This document shows, one piece after another, positions 1-5,798 of a stretch of 7,933 nucleotides of DNA; within the stretch, counting starts at the first letter, position 1; every line of letters starts with the position of its first letter. The translations under genes and the position numbers were made by a program. This DNA comes from Clostridiales bacterium (GTDB lineage Bacteria; Bacillota; Clostridia; Lachnospirales; WQUN01): assembly GCA_031273705.1 (NCBI GenBank), contig JAISRJ010000211.1, positions 1-7,933 on the forward strand, read 5' to 3'. Below the pieces are notes generated by a model. That model had not been told where the DNA came from, ran no database searches, and saw only the letters and a list, made by a program, of their open reading frames with translations.

Positions 1-707
1 TTTCGGAATATGTGCCGCCGAGAGATAACCGAACTATGCAGCCCTTTGGCGCGCGCAAGCATAACATAATCTTTGTTGCTTTCATCAACCATGTACCGAC
101 GAATCCACATAGCCGCCCATGCCATTGTGCCCAAAGACAGCGAAAAAACCGGCAGCACCCATGTCAAGGCTCTCTCTTTATCAAATAAAGTGGGCAAGGG
201 TACAAATTTATTAATCAATTCCGTTCCATATATTTGAATAAATAAATAGTACACAGATGAAGGTATTCCCTCCACAATAACGACGACCGCCGTTCCGATT
301 TTATCCCATATTTTAAAGCGGGATTTACTTCGGGCGCTTTTTGACATTAAGATGCCCAGGGGAAGGCCGACGACAAGCGCCACGGCAAGCGCCATCAGCC
401 CTATTTCTATAGACAGCGGCATTTTAGAGACAATCAGCTTAGAGATAGGATATTTTACCCGGTAACGGTTTGAAATGCCCAAGTCGCCCTTGAAAACATT
501 GCCTATGAAAGAAAGTAATTGAGTATGTACAGGTTTATCCAATCCCATGTTCGCCAGCCCGACGCGAATCTGCGCGGGGGACATTTTTTCAAAGGTGTTA
601 AAGTAGCCTTCGATTGGCATCTGCCGCAAAAGGATAAAAACCGCGGTCACTATCAATGTCAATGTAATAATGGAGCGGAGAAACCGTTTAATTATATATT
701 TCGCCAT
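1..707 (-). CDS. Peptide ABC transporter permease, OppB/DppB type (3' end beyond window)
   Basis: Inner-membrane permease subunit of a family 5 peptide importer, expected to pair with an OppC/DppC partner and two ATPases to the left of the window. Translating from ATG 705-707 gives 235 in-window residues with no stop. A basic N-terminus and a membrane segment lie at about residues 8-28. The OppB-type sequence GLDKPVHTQLLSFIGNV (55-71) is followed by GDLGIS (74-79). Further hydrophobic segments lie near 99-121, 138-160 and 181-202. The EAA loop that docks the ATPase is visible at about 208-225 (DESNKDYVMLARAKGL). A Shine-Dalgarno AAGGG lies 7 nt before the ATG. It follows the binding-protein gene by 215 bp, a long gap for an operon, which holds a palindromic element. 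The family call is secure; the substrate is inferred from the upstream genes. The carboxy end is not visible. Confidence 0.93.
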   Translation of the reverse strand, partial: MAKYIIKRFLRSIITLTLIVTAVFILLRQMPIEGYFNTFEKMSPAQIRVGLANMGLDKPVHTQLLSFIGNVFKGDLGISNRYRVKYPISKLIVSKMPLSIEIGLMALAVALVVGLPLGILMSKSARSKSRFKIWDKIGTAVVVIVEGIPSSVYYLFIQIYGTELINKFVPLPTLFDKERALTWVLPVFSLSLGTMAWAAMWIRRYMVDESNKDYVMLARAKGLHSSVISRRHIFR

Positions 708-713
708 AAAATT

Positions 714-734
714 TCCCTTCTATTTTAAAAGGGA
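714..734 (-). promoter_or_regulatory. Hairpin covering the permease Shine-Dalgarno
   Basis: On the minus strand TCCCTT (734-729) can pair with AAGGGA (719-714) across a 9-nt loop. The second arm is the ribosome binding site of the permease gene, which starts at 707. The pairing is exact, but the stem is only 6 bp. If it forms, it would lower permease translation relative to the binding protein, which fits the usual need for more binding protein than permease. That role is inference. Confidence 0.35.
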
Positions 735-743
735 CTGCCGCGA

Positions 744-846
744 TAAAACCACCCCGCCCTACGGGCGCCCCTCCAGTGAAGGGAATCATGGCAGGGCAAT
801 ATTCCCCTCCATTGGAAGGATGGCGCAAAGCGCCGGGGTGGTTTTA
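744..846. repeat. MITE-like palindromic intergenic element
   Basis: A perfect 13-bp inverted repeat (744-756, TAAAACCACCCCG, and 834-846, CGGGGTGGTTTTA) bounds about 103 bp. The arms continue inward as an imperfect inverted repeat (about 757-789 against 801-833), so the whole segment could fold into one long hairpin. The outermost TA on each side could be a TA target duplication, as made by IS630/mariner-type elements; because TA is its own complement, this cannot be separated from the repeat. There is no coding potential. It sits between the binding-protein and permease genes, where the transcript hairpin could affect read-through or mRNA stability. Calling it a mobile MITE is an inference until further copies are found. 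Confidence 0.65.
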
Positions 847-922
847 GTACGACAGCCCCTTGCAAGCTGTTAGTGCTGTAAGACGTTATACTCGCCACGC
901 CGCGTTAGTTGTGACAAATTTA

Positions 923-2980
923 TTATTCCTCTGACGCTGCCTGCGCGGTTGCCCAATCAAGCTTCCACGCCTCATAAGCCGCGTTGTACGCGTCAATATT
1001 CATAGGGGTCTCGAGCATCGTCATACCTTTATACTTAAACGGAGCAAGCCCGTATGGCGCAAACTGCGCGGTAAACGGATCTAACCTGTTGGCCCTGTAA
1101 CCTTCCGTATCCACAGAGAACGGAATTATTACAGCGTGATCTATCAGATAAGCCTCCGCCTGCGCGAAAGCGGTAAAACGCGCCTCCATATCATCGGTAA
1201 TGGCTTTCGCGGCGTCTGCCAAACGATAATATTCGGTCACAATATCCTGTGTGGCTTGGGTTTTATTGGTAGCCGGCAGATCATCCATAACTTTTTCCGC
1301 GTCTGTGTACATAAAGTTATAGCTGTTAGAGTCGGAGAATGGATCCGTCCATGTTTGTGGATCCGCGTAGTCCGCGCCCCAGTTGCATTTCATAAAAGCA
1401 TATTTACCTGAGCGGCGAACTTCCCCGAGAAATCCGGAACTTGGTCCGGCTTCTACTATAATATCAATATAATCCGCGCCCAACAGAGCTTCCAATTGCT
1501 GCTCCACCACCTGGCATTCTTTATCCCAATTACTAATGGTCGGGTTATAAGGCATAAGCGCCTTTATTGGGAAGGTCGCCCCGGCGGCGGTCAATTCTTC
1601 TTTAGCGAGATCTCTAAATTCTACAGCCTTTGTTTCGTCAAAGCTTTCGCCGTCCGAAATGGGCTTTAAGGCGTCATATTGAGTAAAATCTTTACCGGCG
1701 CCAACCGCGAAAGTTTCCGGAGTCACGGTATTATTCTTCAATATTTCAGGATTGTACGGATCCTGAACGGTAAGTGCCTTGATTCTGTCCAAACCGTGCA
1801 GTAAAGACTTACGGAAATTCTCATTATTAACGGCTGTAATCCAGTTATCCGGCTCGTATTGCGCGTCGAAGCGCGGCTCAAAGTTAAAAGCGTAGAAATA
1901 TGAGTAAGATATAATTGGCATACTACCCTGAACCAGATCTTTTGTTTCGGGGTTTTCCAGCCAATTTGCCAATATATCCGCGCCGATTTCCGCGTAATCT
2001 ATCTCGCCGCGCTGGAACATAGAAGGCCCTAATGTTAGATCATCAGCATTGTAAATATGTTTATACTCTTTTATAAACACTTTGTCTTTATCCCAATATA
2101 GGGGGTTAGCTTTAAAAGAATGTTGAACATTCGGCTCATAATCGTAGAACAGATAAGCGCCGTTATATAATAGTGTTTCGTTGTCTATTCCAAACATGTC
2201 GCCCTGTTCTTCCAGGAATGGAGCGTACACCGGCAGATATGAGGCGTAAGCCAGAACCGACACGAAGAATGGAATGGGAGCGGCCATAGTATACTCTAAT
2301 GTATAGTCGTCAAGAGCCTTTACGCCTACAGCGTCGAAAGTTATAAACGCGGCGGGATCGATATCATTAGCCGTATAATATTCCTCAACAGAAGCCGCGG
2401 TTCCGTCGGCAACCGCCGTTTCGGCATCCAAAACGCTGACTGTTTGGTTGTAATATTCACTCGCGTTTAAAACGATGCCATCGTACATATATTGCAAAGC
2501 GCTGTCATTCTTGGCGGTATTTACATACTCGGCGGTCGTAACCCAGTCGTTTGCGGTAACTTCAGCCACTTCGTTCCCGTCTTTGTCAACCCATTTCACG
2601 CCCTGGCGGATTTTGAAAGTCCACACGGTATAATCGGCGTTAGACTCCCAACTCTCGGCTAGACCAGGTTGAACGACTCCATACTCGTCATATTCGGTCA
2701 ACCCATCGATTGTATTGGCGGCAGCCTTTAATTCGTAAGTATTGCCCGTAATCAAATAGTTTAGTGTGGTATATTCGGAAGAATACAAAACTCGATACAC
2801 ATCCGAACCTTCGGCCGTTTGCGTGTTATCGTCGGTCGCCGCGCCTTCCGGAGCATTTGTGGCGGCGTCATTAGACGATTCGGACGGCGGTTCTGTCGCG
2901 GAAGCGGTGCCCCCTCCGCAGCCTGTAACCAAAGCGACTAGCATTACAACGCTTAACAACATACATAATAGTTTCTTCAA
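923..2980 (-). CDS. Peptide-binding lipoprotein of an ABC importer (SBP family 5, OppA/DppE type)
   Basis: Extracytoplasmic substrate-binding lipoprotein that delivers peptides to the downstream permease. The 685-residue product begins with a lipoprotein signal: a KK start, a hydrophobic core and the lipobox LVTGC with Cys21 as lipidation site. A linker rich in Ser, Thr, Ala, Asp and Glu follows (about 25-59). The mature part starts near YRVLYSSEYTTLNYL and carries family 5 hallmarks such as GLAESWE and TVWTFKIRQGVKW. At 685 residues it is longer than the usual 530-600, suggesting insertions. The start is TTG, supported by AAGGAGG 7 nt upstream and by the signal peptide. That TTG overlaps the TGA of the epimerase gene (TTGA), and the Shine-Dalgarno lies inside the epimerase reading frame, so translation is probably coupled. 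Muropeptide specificity is inferred only from the two upstream enzymes. Confidence 0.95.
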   Translation of the reverse strand: MKKLLCMLLSVVMLVALVTGCGGGTASATEPPSESSNDAATNAPEGAATDDNTQTAEGSDVYRVLYSSEYTTLNYLITGNTYELKAAANTIDGLTEYDEYGVVQPGLAESWESNADYTVWTFKIRQGVKWVDKDGNEVAEVTANDWVTTAEYVNTAKNDSALQYMYDGIVLNASEYYNQTVSVLDAETAVADGTAASVEEYYTANDIDPAAFITFDAVGVKALDDYTLEYTMAAPIPFFVSVLAYASYLPVYAPFLEEQGDMFGIDNETLLYNGAYLFYDYEPNVQHSFKANPLYWDKDKVFIKEYKHIYNADDLTLGPSMFQRGEIDYAEIGADILANWLENPETKDLVQGSMPIISYSYFYAFNFEPRFDAQYEPDNWITAVNNENFRKSLLHGLDRIKALTVQDPYNPEILKNNTVTPETFAVGAGKDFTQYDALKPISDGESFDETKAVEFRDLAKEELTAAGATFPIKALMPYNPTISNWDKECQVVEQQLEALLGADYIDIIVEAGPSSGFLGEVRRSGKYAFMKCNWGADYADPQTWTDPFSDSNSYNFMYTDAEKVMDDLPATNKTQATQDIVTEYYRLADAAKAITDDMEARFTAFAQAEAYLIDHAVIIPFSVDTEGYRANRLDPFTAQFAPYGLAPFKYKGMTMLETPMNIDAYNAAYEAWKLDWATAQAASEE

Positions 2981-4074
2981 ATTGTTTCCTCCTTTTTATT
3001 TGCCAGCTTAACCCCAATACCTGCCCCAGGCCCCATAATAATATCCGAATCTTTAAATTGCGGCGAAAAATCGGACGGTTCATAATTATCCTCCGCGCAA
3101 AGGAAGGGCGCGTCCAAATCCACCATTGTGATAACACGTTTAGCGCAAGCCAAATGCGCCGCCGCGGCCACAGACAATTTAGATTCCATCATACAACCCA
3201 TCATGCACTTTACATCGTATGTTTCCGCCAAGCCGCAAATCTTTAAAGTCTGGTAGATACCGCCGGTTTTCATGAGTTTTAAGTTAATCATATCAGCGGC
3301 GCCGGTAGTAATAATTTCCACCGCGTCTCTTGGGGAGAAAACCGACTCGTCGGCTAAAATGGGGGTACAGACATTCTTTGTAACATAACGCAAACCATCG
3401 ATATCCTCAGCCTTAACAGGCTGTTCGACCATAGAGATATCGTAATCCTCCATAGCCCGAATATTGCGCACAGCCTCTTTAGCGGACCAGCCTTGATTAG
3501 CGTCAACACGCAGCTCAACACTATTACCGACGGCCTTTCTAATTTCGGCGACTGTTACCGCGTCGCGCAAACCTTCCTTGCCGACTTTTATCTTTAGAAT
3601 GCTAAAACCTTGCCGCAACGCTTCCAAACTATCGGTAATCATTTGCTGAATGTTATTCAAGCTTATGGTAATATCCGTTTTAACGGCAGAGCGCGTACCT
3701 CCCAACAGACGATACAAAGGCAAATTCAAAGATTGTGCTAAAAGATCATAGAGCGCCATATCAACGGCGGCTTTGGCGGATGTGTTATTATGAATAGACG
3801 CGTGGAGTTTATGCATAACAATATCAAATTCTTCTAATATATTGTGTCTCAAAACAGCCGGAGAAATGTAATTATTAATCGCGCTGATAATACTTTCGGT
3901 TGTGTCTCCTGTTATAACGCCTGTGGGCACGGCTTCGCCCCAACCGACCAACCCGTCGTCTGTCTCTACATTTACGATAACACTTTCCACTACGTCAACG
4001 TAACGTAAAGCCGTAATAAACGGTTGCTTTAATTTAAGTGTGTTTCGAGATGTTTTAATGTTAGTTATTCTCAT
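2977..4074 (-). CDS. ykfB: L-Ala-D/L-Glu epimerase (enolase superfamily, YkfB/AEE type)
   Basis: Cytosolic enzyme that interconverts L-Ala-D-Glu and L-Ala-L-Glu so that murein dipeptides can be hydrolysed by ordinary peptidases. The 365-residue protein has the full muconate-lactonizing-enzyme subgroup layout: an N-terminal capping domain (about 1-125), then a barrel with the acid/base lysines in KIK (Lys161, Lys163), metal ligands Asp191 (DAN), Glu217 (VEQP) and Asp242 (ADES), and the second catalytic lysine in LKLMKTGG (Lys266 or Lys269). A DLD motif at Asp319/Asp321 matches the aspartate pair that binds the dipeptide amino group in B. subtilis YkfB, which favours dipeptide epimerase over o-succinylbenzoate synthase. 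The ATG is preceded by AGGGAG at a short 4-nt spacing. It overlaps the binding-protein start and lies 130 bp after the D-aminopeptidase. Exact dipeptide preference is not proven. Confidence 0.93.
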   Translation of the reverse strand: MRITNIKTSRNTLKLKQPFITALRYVDVVESVIVNVETDDGLVGWGEAVPTGVITGDTTESIISAINNYISPAVLRHNILEEFDIVMHKLHASIHNNTSAKAAVDMALYDLLAQSLNLPLYRLLGGTRSAVKTDITISLNNIQQMITDSLEALRQGFSILKIKVGKEGLRDAVTVAEIRKAVGNSVELRVDANQGWSAKEAVRNIRAMEDYDISMVEQPVKAEDIDGLRYVTKNVCTPILADESVFSPRDAVEIITTGAADMINLKLMKTGGIYQTLKICGLAETYDVKCMMGCMMESKLSVAAAAHLACAKRVITMVDLDAPFLCAEDNYEPSDFSPQFKDSDIIMGPGAGIGVKLANKKEETI

Positions 4075-4103
4075 AAAGCTCCCTAAAAAACTATCATAAT
4101 AAT

Positions 4104-4132
4104 AAAAAAGGGTAAACCGCGTTACGGCTACC
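4104..4132 (-). terminator. Terminator-like hairpin between aminopeptidase and epimerase genes
   Basis: On the minus strand GGTAGCCG (4132-4125) pairs with CGGTTTACC (4119-4111). This gives about 8 bp including one G-U pair and one bulged T, around the loop TAACG. A C and six Ts (4110-4104) follow directly. The form is that of a weak intrinsic terminator or attenuator. It could make the aminopeptidase mRNA more abundant than the rest of the operon. The imperfect stem keeps confidence low. Confidence 0.45.
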
Positions 4133-4204
4133 GCTCCTTTGCGCCAACAGTATGTACAAAAATAATGACTGTGGAAATCATTTTAAGCCATGAAATACTT
4201 CATG

Positions 4205-5008
4205 TCAAGTAGTAAAATGGAAGAAACGCATTACATCCCAATAGTTATCGGAAGAAAACGCGATAGTTTTTTCGCCCACCTGTGTCGTGCCCGGATAGAA
4301 GCTGTTTTTATACGCGTGATGGTGAACATGATATTTTACGGTTACTTCAAACGAAGACGGAAGTTTTGGAATACAGTTGACGCCGTTATTTTCCACAGCC
4401 CTCTTCATACCGTCGTGGATTAATTGCTGAGATGCCTGAGGCTGGTTGGACGAAACGCCGTTACCTCTGCAATAGTTAGTGGGGACTACAACTATTCCCG
4501 GAATTAGGGTCTTCGCTTCTTCGCAGATACCCATGTCGCCGGATAAAAAGATAACGGGTATATTTAGCATAGCGGCTATATAAGAGTGAATAAGGAACTC
4601 ACTTGCCCGTATTCCGTTTATTGTAATTTCATCCAAATCCGTGGTAAGGGTATGAGCCAGCGGGTTGAACGCGCTATGAGCCGGAGAGTGGTATCCGGTG
4701 AAAGCGAGTGCGCCGAAGCCCTCCTCTACGCCGGATACCATGCAGAATGGATGTCCGCTCCACCCGCGATTAAGCTCTGCATATGAGGGACGTTCACTGG
4801 GAATAATGTTTCTGGCGGAGTCATGAGCGTCTTTTACGCGAATATGCCGCGCCCCGCCGTCATGAGCGCCTGAGCAGGCAGCGGCGACCTCGGCGGACAT
4901 TATAAGTCTAAAATATTCATACCAACGCCCCCCGCGGTCATAGTCGGTTTCATCCCAATGCGCAATCCCAGAAGTGCCTTCCATATCGCTGGAAATAAAA
5001 AGCTTGAT
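4205..5008 (-). CDS. dppA: D-aminopeptidase, peptidase family M55 (DppA type), apparent ATC start
   Basis: Zinc D-aminopeptidase that releases N-terminal D-Ala or Gly from short peptides; the B. subtilis homologue is cytosolic and heads the dpp operon. The M55 metal ligands are all present: Asp8 and Glu10 in SSDMEG, His62 in KDAHD, His107 in GYH and Glu137 in ASEF. His119 in AHTL matches the proposed nucleophile His115 of DppA. The first in-frame ATG (4982-4984) would begin at MEGTSG and lose Asp8, so it cannot be the full start. Upstream the frame is open to a TAA at 5060-5062 but holds no ATG, GTG or TTG. ATC at 5006-5008 falls exactly on Met1 of DppA (MKL...D8-M9-E10) and has AAAGGGGG 7 nt upstream, so I place the start there, giving 267 residues (DppA has about 274). 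A true ATG misread as ATC is the alternative. Confidence 0.9.
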   Translation of the reverse strand: MKLFISSDMEGTSGIAHWDETDYDRGGRWYEYFRLIMSAEVAAACSGAHDGGARHIRVKDAHDSARNIIPSERPSYAELNRGWSGHPFCMVSGVEEGFGALAFTGYHSPAHSAFNPLAHTLTTDLDEITINGIRASEFLIHSYIAAMLNIPVIFLSGDMGICEEAKTLIPGIVVVPTNYCRGNGVSSNQPQASQQLIHDGMKRAVENNGVNCIPKLPSSFEVTVKYHVHHHAYKNSFYPGTTQVGEKTIAFSSDNYWDVMRFFHFTT

Positions 5009-5015
5009 ACTAAAG

Positions 5016-5023
5016 CCCCCTTT
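5016..5023 (-). promoter_or_regulatory. Shine-Dalgarno that fixes the aminopeptidase start
   Basis: On the minus strand AAAGGGGG stands 7 nt before the ATC at 5008-5006 and 31 nt before the first ATG at 4984. Spacing suits the ATC and not the ATG, so it supports initiation at 5008. The G5 run is also a possible pairing site for a C-rich small RNA. Confidence 0.7.
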
Positions 5024-5042
5024 AAGAAAAAATTCTATATAT

Positions 5043-5071
5043 ATTCTAACAAAAAAATCTTATATTCGCAA
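5043..5071 (-). promoter_or_regulatory. SigmaA-type promoter of the peptide recycling operon
   Basis: On the minus strand a -35 TTGCGA (5071-5066) and a -10 TAGAAT (5048-5043) are separated by exactly 17 bp. The spacer contains seven consecutive Ts. Transcription would start near 5036, giving a leader of about 28 nt before the ATC start. That leader is too short for a riboswitch. I see no good match to a CodY box, although CodY controls dpp in B. subtilis. Confidence 0.6.
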
Positions 5072-5105
5072 TAAGAAGTTAATATTCACGCAGGAGAATG
5101 ACACA

Positions 5106-5443
5106 CTGGAGAAACGCGCCCAATTGTTACCGCTAAGCCATGGTGCGTTAAAAAGGCGAATCTCCAGGGCAAGAAGCTATAGCAATCGGTACCGGTTTGC
5201 CAAAATTTAGAGTACCTGGAATTTTGCCACGCTTATACTGATTGCCGTGTTTTCCGCCGCTTGCCTGCGGCAGTTGTCCCGTCAGTGTGCCAAGTTACTC
5301 CCGCTGGACAGTAACGCCCAATTTTTTCCGCGCTCTGATTTTACTGCGTTTGCCGGCATTTTAGATAATCAAAATTTGAGAGTGAATAAGTGCCACAAAC
5401 GCCTAAAAATCAAAATTTTTAGAAAACCCACGCGTTTCTCCTG
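5106..5443. repeat. Orphan non-coding segment with terminal and nested inverted repeats
   Basis: CTGGAGAAACGCG (5106-5118) and CGCGTTTCTCCTG (5431-5443) form an inverted repeat of 12/13 positions, enclosing 338 bp with no credible gene. Inside are an 8-bp perfect hairpin (CTAAAAAT 5403-5410, ATTTTTAG 5415-5422), a GCGTTTG/CAAACGC pair (5345-5351, 5396-5402), which competes with AAACGC/GCGTTT (5397-5402, 5432-5437), and GTTACT/AGTAAC (5294-5299, 5310-5315). There is also a CGGTACCG palindrome near 5189-5196. The layout could be a MITE-like element or a structured RNA. An 11-bp perfect core over this distance could also arise by chance at a rate of a few per cent. No clear target duplication is visible (only a shared ACA). 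Confidence 0.35.
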
Positions 5444-5504
5444 ACATAGTAAATGTCTTCTGAACCTGGAAATTCTCCGGCGGATTTTCAGTTTTTTGTA
5501 GTGT

Positions 5505-5586
5505 AAAAAAAGAACCTGGGCTCATGGGGGGATGAGACCAGGCTTGAGGGGGGATATTAAATGTTCCTTAACAGAATTAAGGATAC
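5505..5586 (-). ncRNA. Candidate C-rich small RNA with intrinsic terminator
   Basis: Read on the minus strand, a 5' hairpin (TCCTTAA 5583-5577, TTAAGGA 5571-5565, 5-nt loop) is followed by a single-stranded stretch with CCCCCC (5553-5548). A terminator hairpin comes next: CCTGG-T-CTCAT (5542-5532), loop CCCCCC (5531-5526), ATGAG-C-CCAGG (5525-5515), then TTCTTTTTTT (5514-5505). No gene on this strand lies between glyQS and the terminator, so the terminator needs its own short transcript of about 80 nt. Two exposed C6 tracts resemble the C-rich, Shine-Dalgarno-binding motifs of Firmicutes regulatory RNAs such as RsaE/RoxS, but I see no sequence match to that family. Promoter assignment is weak (see 5587-5620). 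Function is unknown. Confidence 0.55.
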
Positions 5587-5620
5587 ACTATAATAATTGC
5601 CAATTATTAAAAATATATAC
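5587..5620 (-). promoter_or_regulatory. Possible promoter of the C-rich small RNA
   Basis: Upstream of the candidate RNA the minus strand reads GGCAATTATTATAGT (5601-5587). TATTAT (5595-5590) or TATAGT (5592-5587) could be a sigmaA -10, but no good -35 lies at 16-18 bp. Alternatively GGCAATTAT (5601-5593) fits the forespore sigmaF -10 pattern GGnnAnnnT, with GTATA (5620-5616) as -35 at a slightly short 14-bp spacing. Both readings put the 5' end at about 5584-5586, just before the first hairpin. Confidence 0.35.
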
Positions 5621-5670
5621 ATAAATATTTTTTTACAGCAGTTTCACAGAATAAATCCAGAAAGGAAATG

Positions 5671-5690
5671 GCAGGTAATGTGCAGGTAAT
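5671..5690 (+). promoter_or_regulatory. Tandem 9-bp direct repeat at the glyQS promoter
   Basis: GCAGGTAAT occurs at 5671-5679 and again at 5682-5690, an 11-bp period, about one helical turn. The second copy ends on the first base of the -35 box. Position and phasing are those of a transcription factor site acting from just upstream of -35. The regulator is unknown. Confidence 0.4.
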
Positions 5691-5717
5691 TGACTTTCAC
5701 TTCTTTTAAGCTATAAT
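5690..5717 (+). promoter_or_regulatory. SigmaA-type promoter of glyQS
   Basis: -35 TTGACT (5690-5695) and -10 TATAAT (5712-5717) with a 16-bp spacer. The -10 is a perfect consensus and the -35 has one mismatch. Transcription should start near 5724, giving a leader of about 110 nt. Confidence 0.8.
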
Positions 5718-5736
5718 AATGGAGTGAAGAGCGTTC

Positions 5737-5757
5737 CGCCGTATGCGGCGTTTTGTT
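5737..5757 (+). terminator. Short hairpin plus T-run in the glyQS leader (possible attenuator)
   Basis: CGCCG (5737-5741) and CGGCG (5746-5750) form a 5-bp GC stem around TATG, followed by TTTTGTTT. It begins about 13 nt into the expected transcript. The stem is short and the T-run is interrupted. It could be a weak early attenuator or only a 5' stabilising hairpin. Confidence 0.3.
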
Positions 5758-5778
5758 TGAAAACAGACTGCCACAATC

Positions 5779-5798
5779 CCATGAGCTTTAGCTCATGG
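5779..5798 (+). repeat. Perfect 8-bp stem-loop in glyQS leader, IS200/IS605-end-like
   Basis: CCATGAGC (5779-5786), loop TTTA, GCTCATGG (5791-5798) is a perfect hairpin. It is followed by the 12-bp palindrome GTTCACGTGAAC (5803-5814). The nAGC-TTTA-GCTn hairpin followed by a TTCAC-type sequence is the style seen at ends of IS200/IS605-family elements, so this may be a solo end or a small derivative of one. AAACAG (5761-5766) and CTGTTT (5814-5819) could enclose it as a larger leader structure. No transposase or TnpB remnant is present nearby. It lies 36 bp before the glyQS start. Confidence 0.35.

Noticed and set aside
852..870. ACAGC/GCTGT inverted repeat downstream of the lipoprotein gene
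   Set aside because: Only 5 bp with a 9-nt loop and no T-run on either strand.
2871..3137. 88-codon minus-strand ORF spanning the epimerase/lipoprotein junction
   Set aside because: A different frame of two well-supported genes; Arg/Trp-rich composition typical of a shadow frame.
4189..4204. 6-bp inverted repeat CATGAA/TTCATG just after the aminopeptidase stop
   Set aside because: Weak AT-rich stem without a T-tract; not a terminator and likely chance.
5009..5071. CodY box or riboswitch in the operon leader
   Set aside because: The leader is only about 28 nt and no AATTTTCnGAAAATT-like palindrome is present; AT-rich runs alone are not evidence.
4974..5210. 78-codon plus-strand ORF overlapping the aminopeptidase start
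   Set aside because: It runs antisense through the operon promoter and the start of a well-supported gene, with no ribosome site and no recognisable domain.
5247..5444. 65-codon plus-strand ORF in the non-coding block
   Set aside because: No Shine-Dalgarno, biased composition with many Arg, Lys and Cys, and the frame crosses several hairpins and the terminal repeat; no recognisable domain.
5561..5593. Ten-codon plus-strand ORF (MFLNRIKDTL) behind GGGGGG, resembling a leader peptide
   Set aside because: It is the reverse of the candidate small RNA's 5' hairpin and C tract; no plus-strand promoter lies upstream and no gene follows it closely.
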